From positions 26,135 through 90,134 of the forward strand of contig CAMDUR010000006.1 of assembly GCA_945879115.1 (NCBI GenBank): a stretch of DNA of 64,000 bases, written 5' to 3'. Under the pieces are notes generated by a model that saw nothing but the letters and a program-made list of their open reading frames with translations, was not told the DNA's origin and ran no database searches. This DNA comes from Polynucleobacter meluiroseus. GTDB lineage: Bacteria > Pseudomonadota > Gammaproteobacteria > Burkholderiales > Burkholderiaceae. Within the stretch, counting starts at the first letter, position 1, and each line of letters starts with the position of its first letter. Positions 16,235-25,741 of the stretch are shown here, piece after piece. Position numbers and translations under genes: made by a program.

Positions 16235-16579
16235 TCAAATACCTTTGATCATAAAAGCTACAGCACTGATACCAATAGACATGCACGCTACCATCAAGCC
16301 ACCTAGACGATTAAACAATTTACTCGTCAAAACATCTGCCATGCAATTTATCTTTTCCTCTAGATGCGTTACCTTTTTATCTAAAAAATTAAACTTCTCA
16401 TCTATCTTCTGATTGAGTTGATCTCTCACCTCATACAACTCTTTCTTGGTTACAAAGTCATGCATGGCATGATGATTTGTTCCTATACCCTCAGCAATCG
16501 CCTCGGCCTGCGCTTCAGTGAAGCCAACCACTTGTAATGATTTTGCATATTGAAGGGTGCTAAATACAACGCTACTCAT
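16235..16579 (-). CDS. DUF1640-like coiled-coil protein with C-terminal membrane helix
   Basis: A 114-residue protein. The N-terminal VVGFTEAQAEAIAEGIG motif near residues 17-33 and VTKKELYEVRDQL near 43-55 are the DUF1640-like signature. A heptad coiled coil (IDEKFNFLDKKVTHLEEKI) spans about 58-77, and LGGLMVACMSIGISAVAFMI near 93-112 is a membrane anchor. It is the larger member of the pair. The pair lies between hisC and hisD, where relatives have no gene, isolated from hisD by a strong inverted repeat. The function is unknown; a membrane-tethered oligomer is likely from the architecture. Confidence 0.7.
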   Translation of the reverse strand: MSSVVFSTLQYAKSLQVVGFTEAQAEAIAEGIGTNHHAMHDFVTKKELYEVRDQLNQKIDEKFNFLDKKVTHLEEKINCMADVLTSKLFNRLGGLMVACMSIGISAVAFMIKGI

Positions 16580-16637
16580 TTATATCTCCTCTTAAAGCAA
16601 CATTTTATAGTTTTTATAAGTAATAAATCAAATCACC

Positions 16638-16674
16638 AAAAGTAATGGCACACAATTTGTGTGCCATTACTTTT
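16638..16674 (-). terminator. Perfect 18-bp inverted repeat, terminator after hisD
   Basis: AAAAGTAATGGCACACAA at 16638-16655 and its exact complement at 16657-16674 flank a single central T. Read leftwards it follows the hisD stop by about 24 bases and ends in TTTT, so it should terminate the murA-hisG-hisD transcript before the DUF1640-like pair. It is symmetrical and could also stop rightward transcription. Confidence 0.75.
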
Positions 16675-16697
16675 ATTTTATTTGGAGATTTTTATTA

Positions 16698-18026
16698 CTA
16701 CTTCTTTAGTCGTAACTCTGCAGCACGCGCGTGCGCTTGTAAGCCCTCGCCGTGGGCAAGTATGCTTGCGATCTGTCCTAGCTTTTGTGCACCGGCATCA
16801 CTCACTTCAATCATGCTAGAACGTTTGATGAAATCATAAACACCTAAAGGTGATGAGAAACGTGAAGTTCTCATGGTTGGTAAAACATGGTTAGGGCCAG
16901 CACAGTAGTCACCTAAGGACTCACTGGTGTAAGGGCCCATAAAAATAGCACCCGCATGACGAATTAACTCTGCCCATTGTCGAGGATTTTCCGCAGAGAT
17001 TTCTAAATGTTCTCCAGCTATCGCATTCGCTATCTCACAAGCTTCTGTCATATCTTTTACTAAGATCATGGCTCCGCGATCCTGAAGTGATTGACGGATA
17101 ACCGCTTGTCTTGGCATTTCTGGTAAGAACTTTTGAATGCTAGCTTGCACTTGATTAATGAAAGCTTGATCTGGACATAACAAAATAGATTGTGCCAACT
17201 CATCATGCTCAGCTTGAGAAAACAAATCCATCGCCACCCAGTCAGGATTGGTTTTACCATCGCACAAAATCAATATTTCAGAAGGTCCGGCAATCATGTC
17301 AATACCAACTGTTCCGAATACGCGACGTTTAGCAGCTGCTACGTAAGCATTCCCTGGTCCAACAATCTTATCAACGGCAGGAATCGTTTCTGTGCCATAA
17401 GCTAAAGCAGCAATAGCCTGTGCTCCACCGATGGTGAAAACACGATCCACACCAGCAACAGCAGCTGCAGCCAGAACAAGAGAGTTACGAACACCATCTG
17501 GAGTAGGAACTACCATGATGACTTCGCTGACTCCGGCCACTTTGGCAGGGATGGCATTCATCAATACTGATGAGGGGTAGGCTGCCTTACCGCCTGGAAC
17601 ATATAAACCAGCGCGATCTAAAGGTGTTACTTTCTGACCTAAGCGCGTGCCATCTTCATCAGCGTAATCCCAGCTATGACAACCAGATTCTAATTTTTGA
17701 CGCTCGTGGTAACTCTTAATACGTGCGGCGGCTGCCTCAAGAGCATCTCTTTGATCTGTTGGTAAGCCATTGAGCGCAGCTAATAATTCTTCCTTTGGAA
17801 TTTCTAAGGCTTTAACGGAGCCTGCTTGCTCTTTACTTAAGCGATCAAACTTTTGGGTGTATTCCAATACGGCAGCATCACCCCTTGTTCGCACGTCAAC
17901 TAAAATTTTTGCTGCTGCGGTATCAATAGCTGCATCATCCTCCGCCGAGAATGCTAAAAGTTTTTTCAGCTCTTTCGCAAAATCAGCATCTTGGCTGTTT
18001 AGTTGACGAACAGTTAGTAATGTCAT
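16698..18026 (-). CDS. hisD: Histidinol dehydrogenase HisD
   Basis: A 442-residue zinc enzyme that oxidises histidinol to histidine in two NAD-dependent steps. Visible motifs are the [22 protein letters not shown] region near residues 148-169, [12 protein letters not shown] near 225, the catalytic GEHLEI segment near 345 and GPNHVLPT near 380, with ligands H, D and Q in their usual order. Length is normal. It begins 14 bases after hisG and ends before a strong terminator, so it closes this transcript. Confidence 0.98.
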   Translation of the reverse strand: MTLLTVRQLNSQDADFAKELKKLLAFSAEDDAAIDTAAAKILVDVRTRGDAAVLEYTQKFDRLSKEQAGSVKALEIPKEELLAALNGLPTDQRDALEAAAARIKSYHERQKLESGCHSWDYADEDGTRLGQKVTPLDRAGLYVPGGKAAYPSSVLMNAIPAKVAGVSEVIMVVPTPDGVRNSLVLAAAAVAGVDRVFTIGGAQAIAALAYGTETIPAVDKIVGPGNAYVAAAKRRVFGTVGIDMIAGPSEILILCDGKTNPDWVAMDLFSQAEHDELAQSILLCPDQAFINQVQASIQKFLPEMPRQAVIRQSLQDRGAMILVKDMTEACEIANAIAGEHLEISAENPRQWAELIRHAGAIFMGPYTSESLGDYCAGPNHVLPTMRTSRFSSPLGVYDFIKRSSMIEVSDAGAQKLGQIASILAHGEGLQAHARAAELRLKK

Positions 18027-18040
18027 TTCGGTAAGCTCTA

Positions 18041-18679
18041 CTAAACTTTAGAGAAAGCATCAAGTAAGGGTTGTAGCTCATCACGGCGACGTTTAAATGC
18101 TGCTTGATTCACTACCAAGCGTGCACTAATTTCACTAATCACTTCTACTTCTTTTAATTGGTTCGCTTTAAGCGTATTGCCTGTTGAAACTAAATCCACA
18201 ATCGCATCTGCCAAACCAACCAACGGTCCCAATTCCATAGAACCGTAAAGTTTGATCAAATCAACATGAACACCTTTATTGGCAAAATGTTCGCGAGCCT
18301 GTTGAACATACTTGGTTACTACCCTTAAGCGCGCTCCTTGCCGTACTGCATTGGCATAGTCAAAACCTTCACGTACAGCGACAGATAAACGACATTTAGC
18401 GATACCTAAATCAATGGGGGCATACAAACCATCCATACCGTGCTCTGCAAGAACATCGTAGCCAGCCACACCAATATCAGCAGCGCCATATTGGACGTAA
18501 GTGGGAACATCAGAAGCCCGCACAATGATGACTCGAAGATTGGGGCTAGAAGTTGGCAAAATTAATTTACGTGAAGATTCTGGATCTTCAGAGACGGTAA
18601 TCCCCGCCCTTGCCAACATGGGCAAAGTTTCATCAAAAATGCGGCCTTTTGAAAGGGCTAAAGTAATCATATTAGACAT
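18041..18679 (-). CDS. hisG: ATP phosphoribosyltransferase, short form HisG(S)
   Basis: A 212-residue catalytic subunit, committing step of histidine synthesis. It begins with [13 protein letters not shown] and carries [13 protein letters not shown] near 66 and the PRPP-binding [16 protein letters not shown] segment near 162. It lacks the C-terminal regulatory domain of the long form (about 290-300 residues), so by family knowledge it needs the HisRS-like partner HisZ, which is not in this window. It starts 7 bases after murA. The second Met at codon 4 is an alternative start. Confidence 0.97.
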   Translation of the reverse strand: MSNMITLALSKGRIFDETLPMLARAGITVSEDPESSRKLILPTSSPNLRVIIVRASDVPTYVQYGAADIGVAGYDVLAEHGMDGLYAPIDLGIAKCRLSVAVREGFDYANAVRQGARLRVVTKYVQQAREHFANKGVHVDLIKLYGSMELGPLVGLADAIVDLVSTGNTLKANQLKEVEVISEISARLVVNQAAFKRRRDELQPLLDAFSKV

Positions 18680-18686
18680 GTCTCTA

Positions 18687-19970
18687 TTATTTCACGCGCG
18701 CGATATTTGCGCCTACTGCAGCTAATTTTTTCTCCATACGGTCATAACCACGATCTAAGTGATAAATACGATCAACAATTGTTTCACCTTGAGCTGCTAA
18801 ACCGGCAATCACCAAACTAGCTGAAGCACGAAGATCTGTAGCCATCACGATTGCACCTGAAAGGCTATCAACTCCCTCCGTTGTGGCCGTATTTCCCTCG
18901 ATCACAATGTTGGCACCCAAACGATTAAGCTCTTGAACATGCATGAAGCGATTTTCAAAAATAGTTTCAGTTACACGTGAAGTACCAAGGGCTATGGCAT
19001 TCATAGCCATGAACTGCGCCTGCATATCTGTTGGGAACGCTGGATATTCAGAGGTTTTAAAACTAACTGCTTTAGGCCTCTTATTCATTTTGACGTGGAT
19101 CCAATCAGGGCCAATCTCAATCTGAAGACCTGCCTCACGTAATTTATCAATCACCACATCTAGCGTATCAGGACGAGCATTCTTAATCATCAAGTCGGCG
19201 CCCAGCTCACCCATCGTACCTGCGGCGCATAAGAATGTGCCTGTTTCGATTCGGTCTGGAATGATGCTGTGCTCTGCCCTATGCAGTGATTTAACACCTC
19301 TAATGATCAGACGATCAGTACCTAAGCCCGTAATTTGGGCACCCATCTTAATCAGCAATTCGGCTAAATCAGTTACCTCTGGTTCGCGAGCTGCATTTTC
19401 TAAGATAGTCTCGCCCTCAGCCAATACCGCCGCCATGAGTAGGTTTTCGGTACCGGTCACAGTAATCATGTCGGTCAAAATCTTTGCGCCCATTAAGGAA
19501 TTAGGATTCTTACCAAACTTTGCCTCAATGTAACCATGCTCAATACGGATATCAGCTCCCATAGCTTTGAGGCCCTTGATATGCTGATCTACTGGGCGTG
19601 CACCAATGGCACAACCACCCGGCAAAGAAACTTTGGCATGACCAAAACGAGCTAATAATGGACCTAAAACTAAAATAGAGGCGCGCATTGTTTTTACGAG
19701 CTCATACGAAGCTTCAGGTGTATGTATATTCGAACCATCCAAGATAACCGAAGATCGATCATCAGAGTTTGGGAAATTAACTTTCAACCCCATCTGCGCT
19801 AAGATTTTTAAGATTGTTCTGACATCTTGTAGATCTGGCAAATTACGCAAAGTGATTGGCTCAGAGCTCAAGAGCGCCGCACATAAAATAGGCAATGCAG
19901 CATTTTTAGCACCGGTGATAGTAATTTCACCCTTTAGTGTATTCCCGCCTTGAATAGCTAACTTTTCCAC
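18687..19970 (-). CDS. murA: UDP-N-acetylglucosamine 1-carboxyvinyltransferase MurA
   Basis: A 427-residue enzyme starting peptidoglycan precursor synthesis by adding enolpyruvate to UDP-GlcNAc. [17 protein letters not shown] near residue 22, the loop [14 protein letters not shown] with the fosfomycin-target cysteine near 116, and [15 protein letters not shown] near 305 are all present. Length is normal. It lies between the ibaG-like gene and hisG, the standard betaproteobacterial arrangement that joins cell-wall, lipid and histidine genes in one run. Confidence 0.98.
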   Translation of the reverse strand: MEKLAIQGGNTLKGEITITGAKNAALPILCAALLSSEPITLRNLPDLQDVRTILKILAQMGLKVNFPNSDDRSSVILDGSNIHTPEASYELVKTMRASILVLGPLLARFGHAKVSLPGGCAIGARPVDQHIKGLKAMGADIRIEHGYIEAKFGKNPNSLMGAKILTDMITVTGTENLLMAAVLAEGETILENAAREPEVTDLAELLIKMGAQITGLGTDRLIIRGVKSLHRAEHSIIPDRIETGTFLCAAGTMGELGADLMIKNARPDTLDVVIDKLREAGLQIEIGPDWIHVKMNKRPKAVSFKTSEYPAFPTDMQAQFMAMNAIALGTSRVTETIFENRFMHVQELNRLGANIVIEGNTATTEGVDSLSGAIVMATDLRASASLVIAGLAAQGETIVDRIYHLDRGYDRMEKKLAAVGANIARVK

Positions 19971-20034
19971 TGTTGATCTCTAAAGCTTTCTTAAATAGTT
20001 GGTAATGATGTCAATCGATTGCCTTACACAATCA

Positions 20035-20280
20035 TTAGTCCTTATGATCGGCATGCTCAGCTGGAGTGAAAGCCTTAAATGACAGCGCATGAATCTCTGC
20101 CTTCATACGATCACCCAGAGCACCATATACTTTTTGATGGCGCTGCACCAGTCTTAATCCCTCAAATTCAGAGCTAACGATCGTAGCAAAAAAGTGTTGC
20201 CCATCACCCTCCACGGCTATGAACTGGCAAGCAATGCCTTGCTCTATGTAAGATTTAACTTGTTCTGGGGTTGGTAACAT
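20035..20280 (-). CDS. ibaG: BolA-like protein, IbaG type
   Basis: An 81-residue BolA-fold protein. The sequence VEGDGQHFFATIVSSEFEGLRLVQRHQKVYGALGDRMKAEIHALSFKAFTP matches the BolA core, with conserved histidines near residues 27 and 62 expected to bind a 2Fe-2S cluster with a monothiol glutaredoxin. Its place directly before murA marks it as the IbaG/YrbA branch. The role is in iron-sulfur trafficking and stress response; targets are unclear. The gap to murA is 64 bases. Confidence 0.92.
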   Translation of the reverse strand: MLPTPEQVKSYIEQGIACQFIAVEGDGQHFFATIVSSEFEGLRLVQRHQKVYGALGDRMKAEIHALSFKAFTPAEHADHKD

Positions 20281-20298
20281 CTAAACTCACTTATTTTG

Positions 20299-21093
20299 TT
20301 AATGGCGTAATTTATATCCCGATGCTAGCATGCGCAAAGCAATCAACCCAACAATAACTAAAAAGACGCCAATGACAATCAAACTCATCCATGGCGAGAC
20401 ATCAGAAACTCCAAAAAAGCCATAACGAAATCCATCAATCATATAAAAGAATGGATTGAAATGAGAAACTGTCTGCCACATTGCTGGCAAGGTATGTATT
20501 GAATAAAACACCCCCGATAACATCGTGGCAGGCATGATAAAAAAGTTTTGGAAAGCCGCTAATTGATCAAACTTCTCAGCCCAAATACCGCCAATCAAAC
20601 CTAAGGCACCCAAAACGGCAGAGCTCAATAAGGCAAATCCTAAGATCCAGAACGGATATTCAAAATGAATATCCGTAAACCAATAGGTAGCTAAAAGAAC
20701 TCCAAGCCCCACCACTAGTCCACGAACCATTGCCGCTAAAACGTAAGCAGAAAAGAATTCAAAATGTGACAGTGGCGCTAACAATACAAAAATTAAATTA
20801 CCGGTTATTTTTGATTGGATAATTGAGGAGGAAGTATTGGCAAAAGAGTTCTGTAAAAGACTCATCATGACCAAGCCAGGGATTAAAAAGGATGTGTAGT
20901 TAATAGCGCCATAAACTTTGACATGGTCTTCTAATACATGACCAAAGATCATTAAGTAAAGGATTGCCGTTAAGACGGGTGCGGCAACTGTCTGAAAGCT
21001 AACACGCCAAAATCTTTTCACCTCTTTATAAAAAAGAGCGAAAAAACCACTGCTAGAATGATGTTCTAAATTAAAAGCTTTCTGAGAAATCAT
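20299..21093 (-). CDS. yadH: ABC-2 type transporter permease (YadH-like)
   Basis: A 264-residue permease with six membrane segments of the ABC-2 family. The N-terminal GFFALFYKEVKRFWRVSFQTVAAPV and the MPATMLSGVFYSIHTLPAMWQ segment near 190 are typical. It overlaps the ATPase gene by 4 bases, and the two form one exporter. This YadGH-type pair sits directly after mlaB in many betaproteobacteria, but whether it handles lipids or polysaccharides is not established. Confidence 0.9.
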   Translation of the reverse strand: MISQKAFNLEHHSSSGFFALFYKEVKRFWRVSFQTVAAPVLTAILYLMIFGHVLEDHVKVYGAINYTSFLIPGLVMMSLLQNSFANTSSSIIQSKITGNLIFVLLAPLSHFEFFSAYVLAAMVRGLVVGLGVLLATYWFTDIHFEYPFWILGFALLSSAVLGALGLIGGIWAEKFDQLAAFQNFFIMPATMLSGVFYSIHTLPAMWQTVSHFNPFFYMIDGFRYGFFGVSDVSPWMSLIVIGVFLVIVGLIALRMLASGYKLRH

Positions 21094-21833
21094 GATGCAC
21101 TCTCCTCACTCATGATTTGCATAAAGACATCTTCCAGATCACCATCACGGGTATCTTTATTCTTAACGCGTCCAAGCAAATTAGACGTTGTGTCTAATGC
21201 CACAATCTGCCCCTTTTTCAGCATGGCAATTCGGCCACATAATTGCTCAGCTTCTTCAAGGTAGTGGGTGGTCAATACAATCGTGTGACCTTCTTGATTC
21301 AAGCGACTTACAAACTTCCATAATGACTGACGTAATTCAACATCAACACCAGCAGTAGGCTCGTCTAAAACAATGACAGGAGGGCGATGAACAAGCGCTT
21401 GAGCAACTAATACGCGCCTCTTCATACCACCTGATAACGCACGCATATTTTGATTAGCTTTATCAGCAAGCCCTAGATGGCTCATGATTTCATCAATCCA
21501 ATCAGAGTTATTTTTAATACCAAAATAACCAGACTGAAACTCTAAAGTTTCACGTACATTAAAAAAAGGATCGAATACCAATTCTTGAGGAACAATACCT
21601 AATAATCGTCTTGCAGCTCTAAAGTCTTTTTGGACATCGTGCCCCATGACTTTTGCATGACCTGAACTAGGCTTACAAAGACCTGCCAAAATAGTTATTA
21701 AAGTTGTTTTGCCTGCACCATTTGGACCCAACAATCCAAAAAATTCACCCTCTTGAATTTCTAAGTTGATGTTGTCTAGCGCTTTAAGTGAACCGTAGTT
21801 TTTACTGAGCTCTTCAAATGAAATGGCGCTCAT
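21090..21833 (-). CDS. yadG: ABC transporter ATP-binding protein (YadG-like)
   Basis: A 247-residue ATPase. Walker A is GPNGAGKTT near residues 37-45, the signature LSGGMKRR near 133-140, and Walker B VIVLDEPTAGVD near 153-164, with the switch histidine in LTTHYLEEAEQL. It powers the permease downstream. The start overlaps mlaB by 4 bases, which ties the exporter into the mla transcript. Confidence 0.93.
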   Translation of the reverse strand: MSAISFEELSKNYGSLKALDNINLEIQEGEFFGLLGPNGAGKTTLITILAGLCKPSSGHAKVMGHDVQKDFRAARRLLGIVPQELVFDPFFNVRETLEFQSGYFGIKNNSDWIDEIMSHLGLADKANQNMRALSGGMKRRVLVAQALVHRPPVIVLDEPTAGVDVELRQSLWKFVSRLNQEGHTIVLTTHYLEEAEQLCGRIAMLKKGQIVALDTTSNLLGRVKNKDTRDGDLEDVFMQIMSEESAS

Positions 21834-22108
21834 GACAAAACAATATCAGCTAGGTCATAGACCTCAGCTAGGCTGGCTAACTTTTCCGGAATTTCAGTTA
21901 ACTTTACTGTGATAGTTGCCTTTTCAGCTCTGCGCTTAATTGACAAAATAACACTTAAGGCACTTGAGTCAAATACCTTTAACTCTTGACAGTTAATAGT
22001 TAGAGAGTTGCCTGAGGAAAGTTGATTTAAGATTTTTTCAACGGCCAATAAGACATCCTCGACATTCTGATGGGAGACACTTGCTGGCAGTTGATAGACT
22101 TGGTTCAT
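21830..22108 (-). CDS. mlaB: STAS-domain protein MlaB
   Basis: A 92-residue single STAS domain. LTINCQELKVFDSSALSVILSIKRRA contains the conserved D-S-S/A core. MlaB binds MlaF and is needed for assembly or activity of the MlaFEDB phospholipid transporter in the inner membrane. Its position after mlaC and the 4-base overlap with the next ABC gene are as expected. The sequence is short and diverse, so position supports the call. Confidence 0.88.
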   Translation of the reverse strand: MNQVYQLPASVSHQNVEDVLLAVEKILNQLSSGNSLTINCQELKVFDSSALSVILSIKRRAEKATITVKLTEIPEKLASLAEVYDLADIVLS

Positions 22109-22113
22109 AAGGA

Positions 22114-22737
22114 TTATTTGTTAGTCGACAGCGCTGTATTGCGATCTTGCAAAAACTTAATCAAGCCCTCAATGCCACCCTTGCTCACCTGATCATTAAA
22201 TTGGTTTCTATAGGACTCCACTAACCAAGCACCTAAGATGTTGATGTCATAAACCTTCCAACCATTGGCGCCTTTTTCTAAGCGGTAATCTAGCTGAATG
22301 GGCTCACCCTTGCCAACAAAAGCGGTTCTGACAATTACATCCGTATCTTCAGCAGAAGCTCTAAACGGTTTGTATTGCACTTTTTGATCTTTTACTTGAG
22401 CTAAAGCTCCGCCATAGATACGTATCAAAAGTAATTTGAATTCTTGTGTAATTTGCGCTTGCTGAGCAGGGCTGGCTTTTGACCAATTGCGACCCATAGA
22501 CATCCGTGTAGTTTTTTGAAAGTCGCTATATGGCAGAATTTTTTCATCCACTAGGGCATTAATTTTTCTAAAGTCACCTGACTGTATCGCCTTGTCGTTT
22601 TTAATAACAGTTAAAACATCTTCAACAACAAACTTAACTAAGCCATCCGGTGTTTTGATGTCCTGCGCTTGAGCCATGCCAATACCTAAGAATAGAGCCT
22701 GGAGTGCAAAAATAATTTTTATAAATAGTGAGTGCAT
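22114..22737 (-). CDS. mlaC: Periplasmic phospholipid-binding protein MlaC
   Basis: A 207-residue protein with a Sec signal (cut after MAQAQ or nearby). The conserved MSMGRNWSKASPAQQAQITQEFKLLLIRIYGGAL segment near residues 80-113 and the YDINILGAWLVESYRNQF segment near 163-180 are typical of MlaC/Ttg2D. It shuttles phospholipid between MlaA at the outer membrane and MlaFEDB at the inner membrane. It starts 35 bases after mlaA. Confidence 0.95.
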   Translation of the reverse strand: MHSLFIKIIFALQALFLGIGMAQAQDIKTPDGLVKFVVEDVLTVIKNDKAIQSGDFRKINALVDEKILPYSDFQKTTRMSMGRNWSKASPAQQAQITQEFKLLLIRIYGGALAQVKDQKVQYKPFRASAEDTDVIVRTAFVGKGEPIQLDYRLEKGANGWKVYDINILGAWLVESYRNQFNDQVSKGGIEGLIKFLQDRNTALSTNK

Positions 22738-22772
22738 AAATTTTTTATCTTATGTAGTGTTTATTTAGGTAG

Positions 22773-23504
22773 TTATTCTTGGTCTTTAAGTGGCGGTGGG
22801 TCACCATCGTAAATTTGATTACGACGGCGCTGCAAATAACCATCCCTTAAAAAACTGTACTTATCAAAAGCTGCATCTTCCAAGAGTTGGCCAGCATCTA
22901 ATAAGTCAGCCCGACGATTAATGATTCTCAAACTATTAATTGCAATTTTTTCATCTGAATTTAATTTATTGGTGTTGATCATGAAATCAGTTTCCACATC
23001 AACAATAAAACCAACCGTATCTCTAATATTACTAGCCCCAAAGAAAGGCAACACAATATAAGGGCCATCACTGAAACCCCAAACACCTAAGGTTTGACCA
23101 AAATCTTCACGGTTCTTATCTAAACCCATATCAGTAGCAACATCAAATAAACCCAAAATTCCAACAGTTGAATTGATAAAGAATCGGCCAATATCGCTTG
23201 CTGCATTTGCAGGCTTACCCTGCAATAGATTGTTAGCTCCGATCAATACATCGTTAATGTTGCTAAAGAAATTAGTTACGCCTGTTCTAACAAGCTCAGG
23301 CAAAACAAATTTATAGCCCTCAGCAATTGGTTTGATGACATATTGATCAGCTGTTTCATTAAAAGAAAAAACAACACGATTGACGCGCTCAAAGGGATCA
23401 ATCTTTTCAACGCGTTCGGTTTGCTGAATAGATGCACATGCCGCCATCATCAGAACTGACAACATCAGCACGCTTTTTAAAATCCGGCGAAATAATTGAT
23501 CCAT
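22773..23504 (-). CDS. mlaA: Outer-membrane lipoprotein MlaA (VacJ)
   Basis: A 243-residue lipoprotein. The lipobox is MMAACAS with the acylated cysteine near residue 23. The DPFERVNRVVFSFNETAD segment and GLFDVATDMGLDKNREDFGQTLGVWGF near 118-144 are family signatures. MlaA extracts misplaced phospholipids from the outer leaflet, together with porins. In this window it lies inside the mla operon between mlaD and mlaC; in E. coli it is elsewhere. Confidence 0.96.
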   Translation of the reverse strand: MDQLFRRILKSVLMLSVLMMAACASIQQTERVEKIDPFERVNRVVFSFNETADQYVIKPIAEGYKFVLPELVRTGVTNFFSNINDVLIGANNLLQGKPANAASDIGRFFINSTVGILGLFDVATDMGLDKNREDFGQTLGVWGFSDGPYIVLPFFGASNIRDTVGFIVDVETDFMINTNKLNSDEKIAINSLRIINRRADLLDAGQLLEDAAFDKYSFLRDGYLQRRRNQIYDGDPPPLKDQE

Positions 23505-23564
23505 GATGAAATTTATTCTTATTCGTGATTTATTTAGTTAATTGACGAAAATATTTAATAAAAA

Positions 23565-24041
23565 TTACTTTTTATCAGCAGGCCCTGAGTCTGATGCTTT
23601 GTTATATAAGAATTGACTAATCAAGTTTTCTAAAACAATTGCTGATTGGGTTTGAACTAACTTACCGCCTTGGCTAATCATCGTCTCATCTCCACCAGCC
23701 TCAATACCAATATATTGCTCGCCCAATAGTCCTGAGGTCAAAATTTTAGCAGCGCTGTCTTTAGGAAATTGATAACGAGTTTCAAAATTCATTACTACGG
23801 TAGCTTGGTAACTTTGATCATCAAAACGAATTTCTGCCACACGACCCACAACCACACCAGCACTTTTCACTGGAGCGCGGGGTTTTAAGCCGCCAATATT
23901 ATCGAATTTGGCACTAACCTGATAAGTTGGCTCAAATGTAAATGCACTCATATTCCCAGCTTTTAGAGCTAAAAATAGCAGCGCCAGCAGGCCTAACGCT
24001 ACAAATAAACCTACCCAGATATCTAATGATTGTTTTTTCAT
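23565..24041 (-). CDS. mlaD: MCE-domain substrate-binding protein MlaD
   Basis: A 158-residue protein with one N-terminal membrane helix (LDIWVGLFVALGLLALLFLALKAG) and one MCE domain (YQVSAKFDNIGGLKPRAPVKSAGVVVGRV near 39-68). It ends with the LISQFLYNKA helix that helps form the hexameric pore. MlaD hexamers bind phospholipid on the periplasmic side of MlaFE. Length is slightly under the E. coli protein. It starts 26 bases after mlaE. Confidence 0.95.
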   Translation of the reverse strand: MKKQSLDIWVGLFVALGLLALLFLALKAGNMSAFTFEPTYQVSAKFDNIGGLKPRAPVKSAGVVVGRVAEIRFDDQSYQATVVMNFETRYQFPKDSAAKILTSGLLGEQYIGIEAGGDETMISQGGKLVQTQSAIVLENLISQFLYNKASDSGPADKK

Positions 24042-24067
24042 ATTTTTCTAAATTTTATAAGACTTTA

Positions 24068-24856
24068 TCAGCTTGAGAACATTACTGCAGTTAATAAGAA
24101 ATCTAAAGCCAAAACTGCTAGGGATGCAATGACCACTGTTCGAGTGGTGGCCCTTGCAACACCTTCTGGAGTTGGCTTGGCTTCATACCCCTGAAAAAGA
24201 GCTATAAAAGTTACAGCTACTCCAAAAACCATACTCTTAATTACACCATTACCAATATCTTGAGCAACATCGACGCCTGCTTGCATCTGGGCCCAGAAAG
24301 CACCCTCATCAACGCCAATAAGGGGAACTCCTACCAAATAACCACCCATGATGCCTACAGCACTAAAAATAGCTGCCAAAATAGGCATGGCAATAATGCC
24401 CGCCCAAAGTCTTGGTGCAACTACTCTTGTGAGAGGATCAACCGCCATCATTTCCATGGCACTTAATTGCTCACCAGCTTTCATCAAACCAATTTCGGCC
24501 GTAAGAGATGTTCCTGCTCGACCAGCAAATAATAGGGCGGTTACAACAGGGCCCAACTCACGCGTCAATGAAAGAGCTACCAATAAACCTAATGCTTGCT
24601 CAGATCCATATTTGTTCAGCGTGTAATAACCTTGCAAACCTAAAACAAAACCAACAAATAAACCAGAAACGGCAATGATGACGAATGAGTAATTACCAAC
24701 AAAATGAACTTGGTCTGTCACTAAACGTGGGCGTTTCAATAGAAAAGCAGAACGGCGCATGATTGTTAAGAACATCCTAGTTGCATAACCCAAGCCATAT
24801 AAGTTTTGTCTAACAAATGCACCTAAGCTAGCCAGCGTATTCAAGACTGAATTCAT
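24068..24856 (-). CDS. mlaE: Phospholipid ABC transporter permease MlaE
   Basis: A 262-residue permease with five or six membrane segments. The conserved VALSLTRELGPVVTALLFAGRAGTSLTAEIGLMKAGEQLSAMEMM segment spans about residues 93-137, and the later GYEAKPTPEGVARATTRTVV is also a family hallmark. It is the membrane core of MlaFEDB. The start overlaps mlaF by 4 bases (ATGA). Confidence 0.97.
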   Translation of the reverse strand: MNSVLNTLASLGAFVRQNLYGLGYATRMFLTIMRRSAFLLKRPRLVTDQVHFVGNYSFVIIAVSGLFVGFVLGLQGYYTLNKYGSEQALGLLVALSLTRELGPVVTALLFAGRAGTSLTAEIGLMKAGEQLSAMEMMAVDPLTRVVAPRLWAGIIAMPILAAIFSAVGIMGGYLVGVPLIGVDEGAFWAQMQAGVDVAQDIGNGVIKSMVFGVAVTFIALFQGYEAKPTPEGVARATTRTVVIASLAVLALDFLLTAVMFSS

Positions 24857-25704
24857 ACTGAGGCTCCAAAATCTTCAGACAAACTTTTTCCAGGGTAATG
24901 GAATGGGACTGGGCCATCTGGGTTAGCAGAAACAAATTGTTTAACAAATGGATCCGATGAGGCTCTTAAGTCATCAGGCGTACCCTCAGCAGCAATCATG
25001 CCATTTGCAATGAAATAAACGTAATCTGCAATTTCAAAAGTTTCTGGGATGTCGTGCGTTACCAAAATACTTGTCGCACCCAGTGCTGCATTCATATTCT
25101 TAATTAAGCGCGCAGTGATTCCTAATGAAATAGGATCAAGGCCGGCAAATGGCTCATCGTACATAATTAATGGAGGATCTAGAGCAATCGCTCTAGCTAA
25201 GGCAACTCGCCTTGCCATACCACCTGAAATCTGTGACGGCATTAAATCTCGTGCGCCGCGCAACCCTACTGCATTGAGCTTCATCAGGACTAAATCGCGT
25301 AAGGTTTCTTCACTAACTGGCGTGTGCTCTCTAAGTGGAAAAGCCACATTTTCAAAGACACTCATATCCGTAAAAAGTGCGCCAAACTGGAATAGCATTC
25401 CCATGCGACGGCGAATGCTCATTAACTGAGATGTATTCATCTGGCCAACATCTTGACCTTCAAAAAGAACTTGACCTTTTTGAGCGCTGACCTGACCACC
25501 AATTAGTCTCAAAACAGTTGTTTTGCCACAACCTGAACCTCCCATCACAGCAATCACCTTGCCACGAGGAAACTTCATATTTAAACCAGAAAGAATAGTT
25601 CTCTCCCCAGGCGCATAAGAAAAGTCTACGCCTTTGAGAGATACGATTGATGGATTTTCCATATGTTTATCTGATACTGCCACTGTGTTTCCTGATTCGG
25701 TCAT
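24853..25704 (-). CDS. mlaF: Phospholipid ABC transporter ATPase MlaF
   Basis: A 283-residue ATPase. Walker A is GGSGCGKTT near residue 55, the signature ISGGMARR near 158, and Walker B LIMYDEPFAGLDP near 178. It drives phospholipid movement through MlaE. It is the first gene of the mla set, 37 bases after gltD on the same strand; the short gap could hold a promoter, but I found no convincing one, so read-through from gltBD is possible. Confidence 0.97.
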   Translation of the reverse strand: MTESGNTVAVSDKHMENPSIVSLKGVDFSYAPGERTILSGLNMKFPRGKVIAVMGGSGCGKTTVLRLIGGQVSAQKGQVLFEGQDVGQMNTSQLMSIRRRMGMLFQFGALFTDMSVFENVAFPLREHTPVSEETLRDLVLMKLNAVGLRGARDLMPSQISGGMARRVALARAIALDPPLIMYDEPFAGLDPISLGITARLIKNMNAALGATSILVTHDIPETFEIADYVYFIANGMIAAEGTPDDLRASSDPFVKQFVSANPDGPVPFHYPGKSLSEDFGASV

Positions 25705-25741
25705 AGTGGCAGTGTATCAATATCAATCGAAGATAAGGCGA

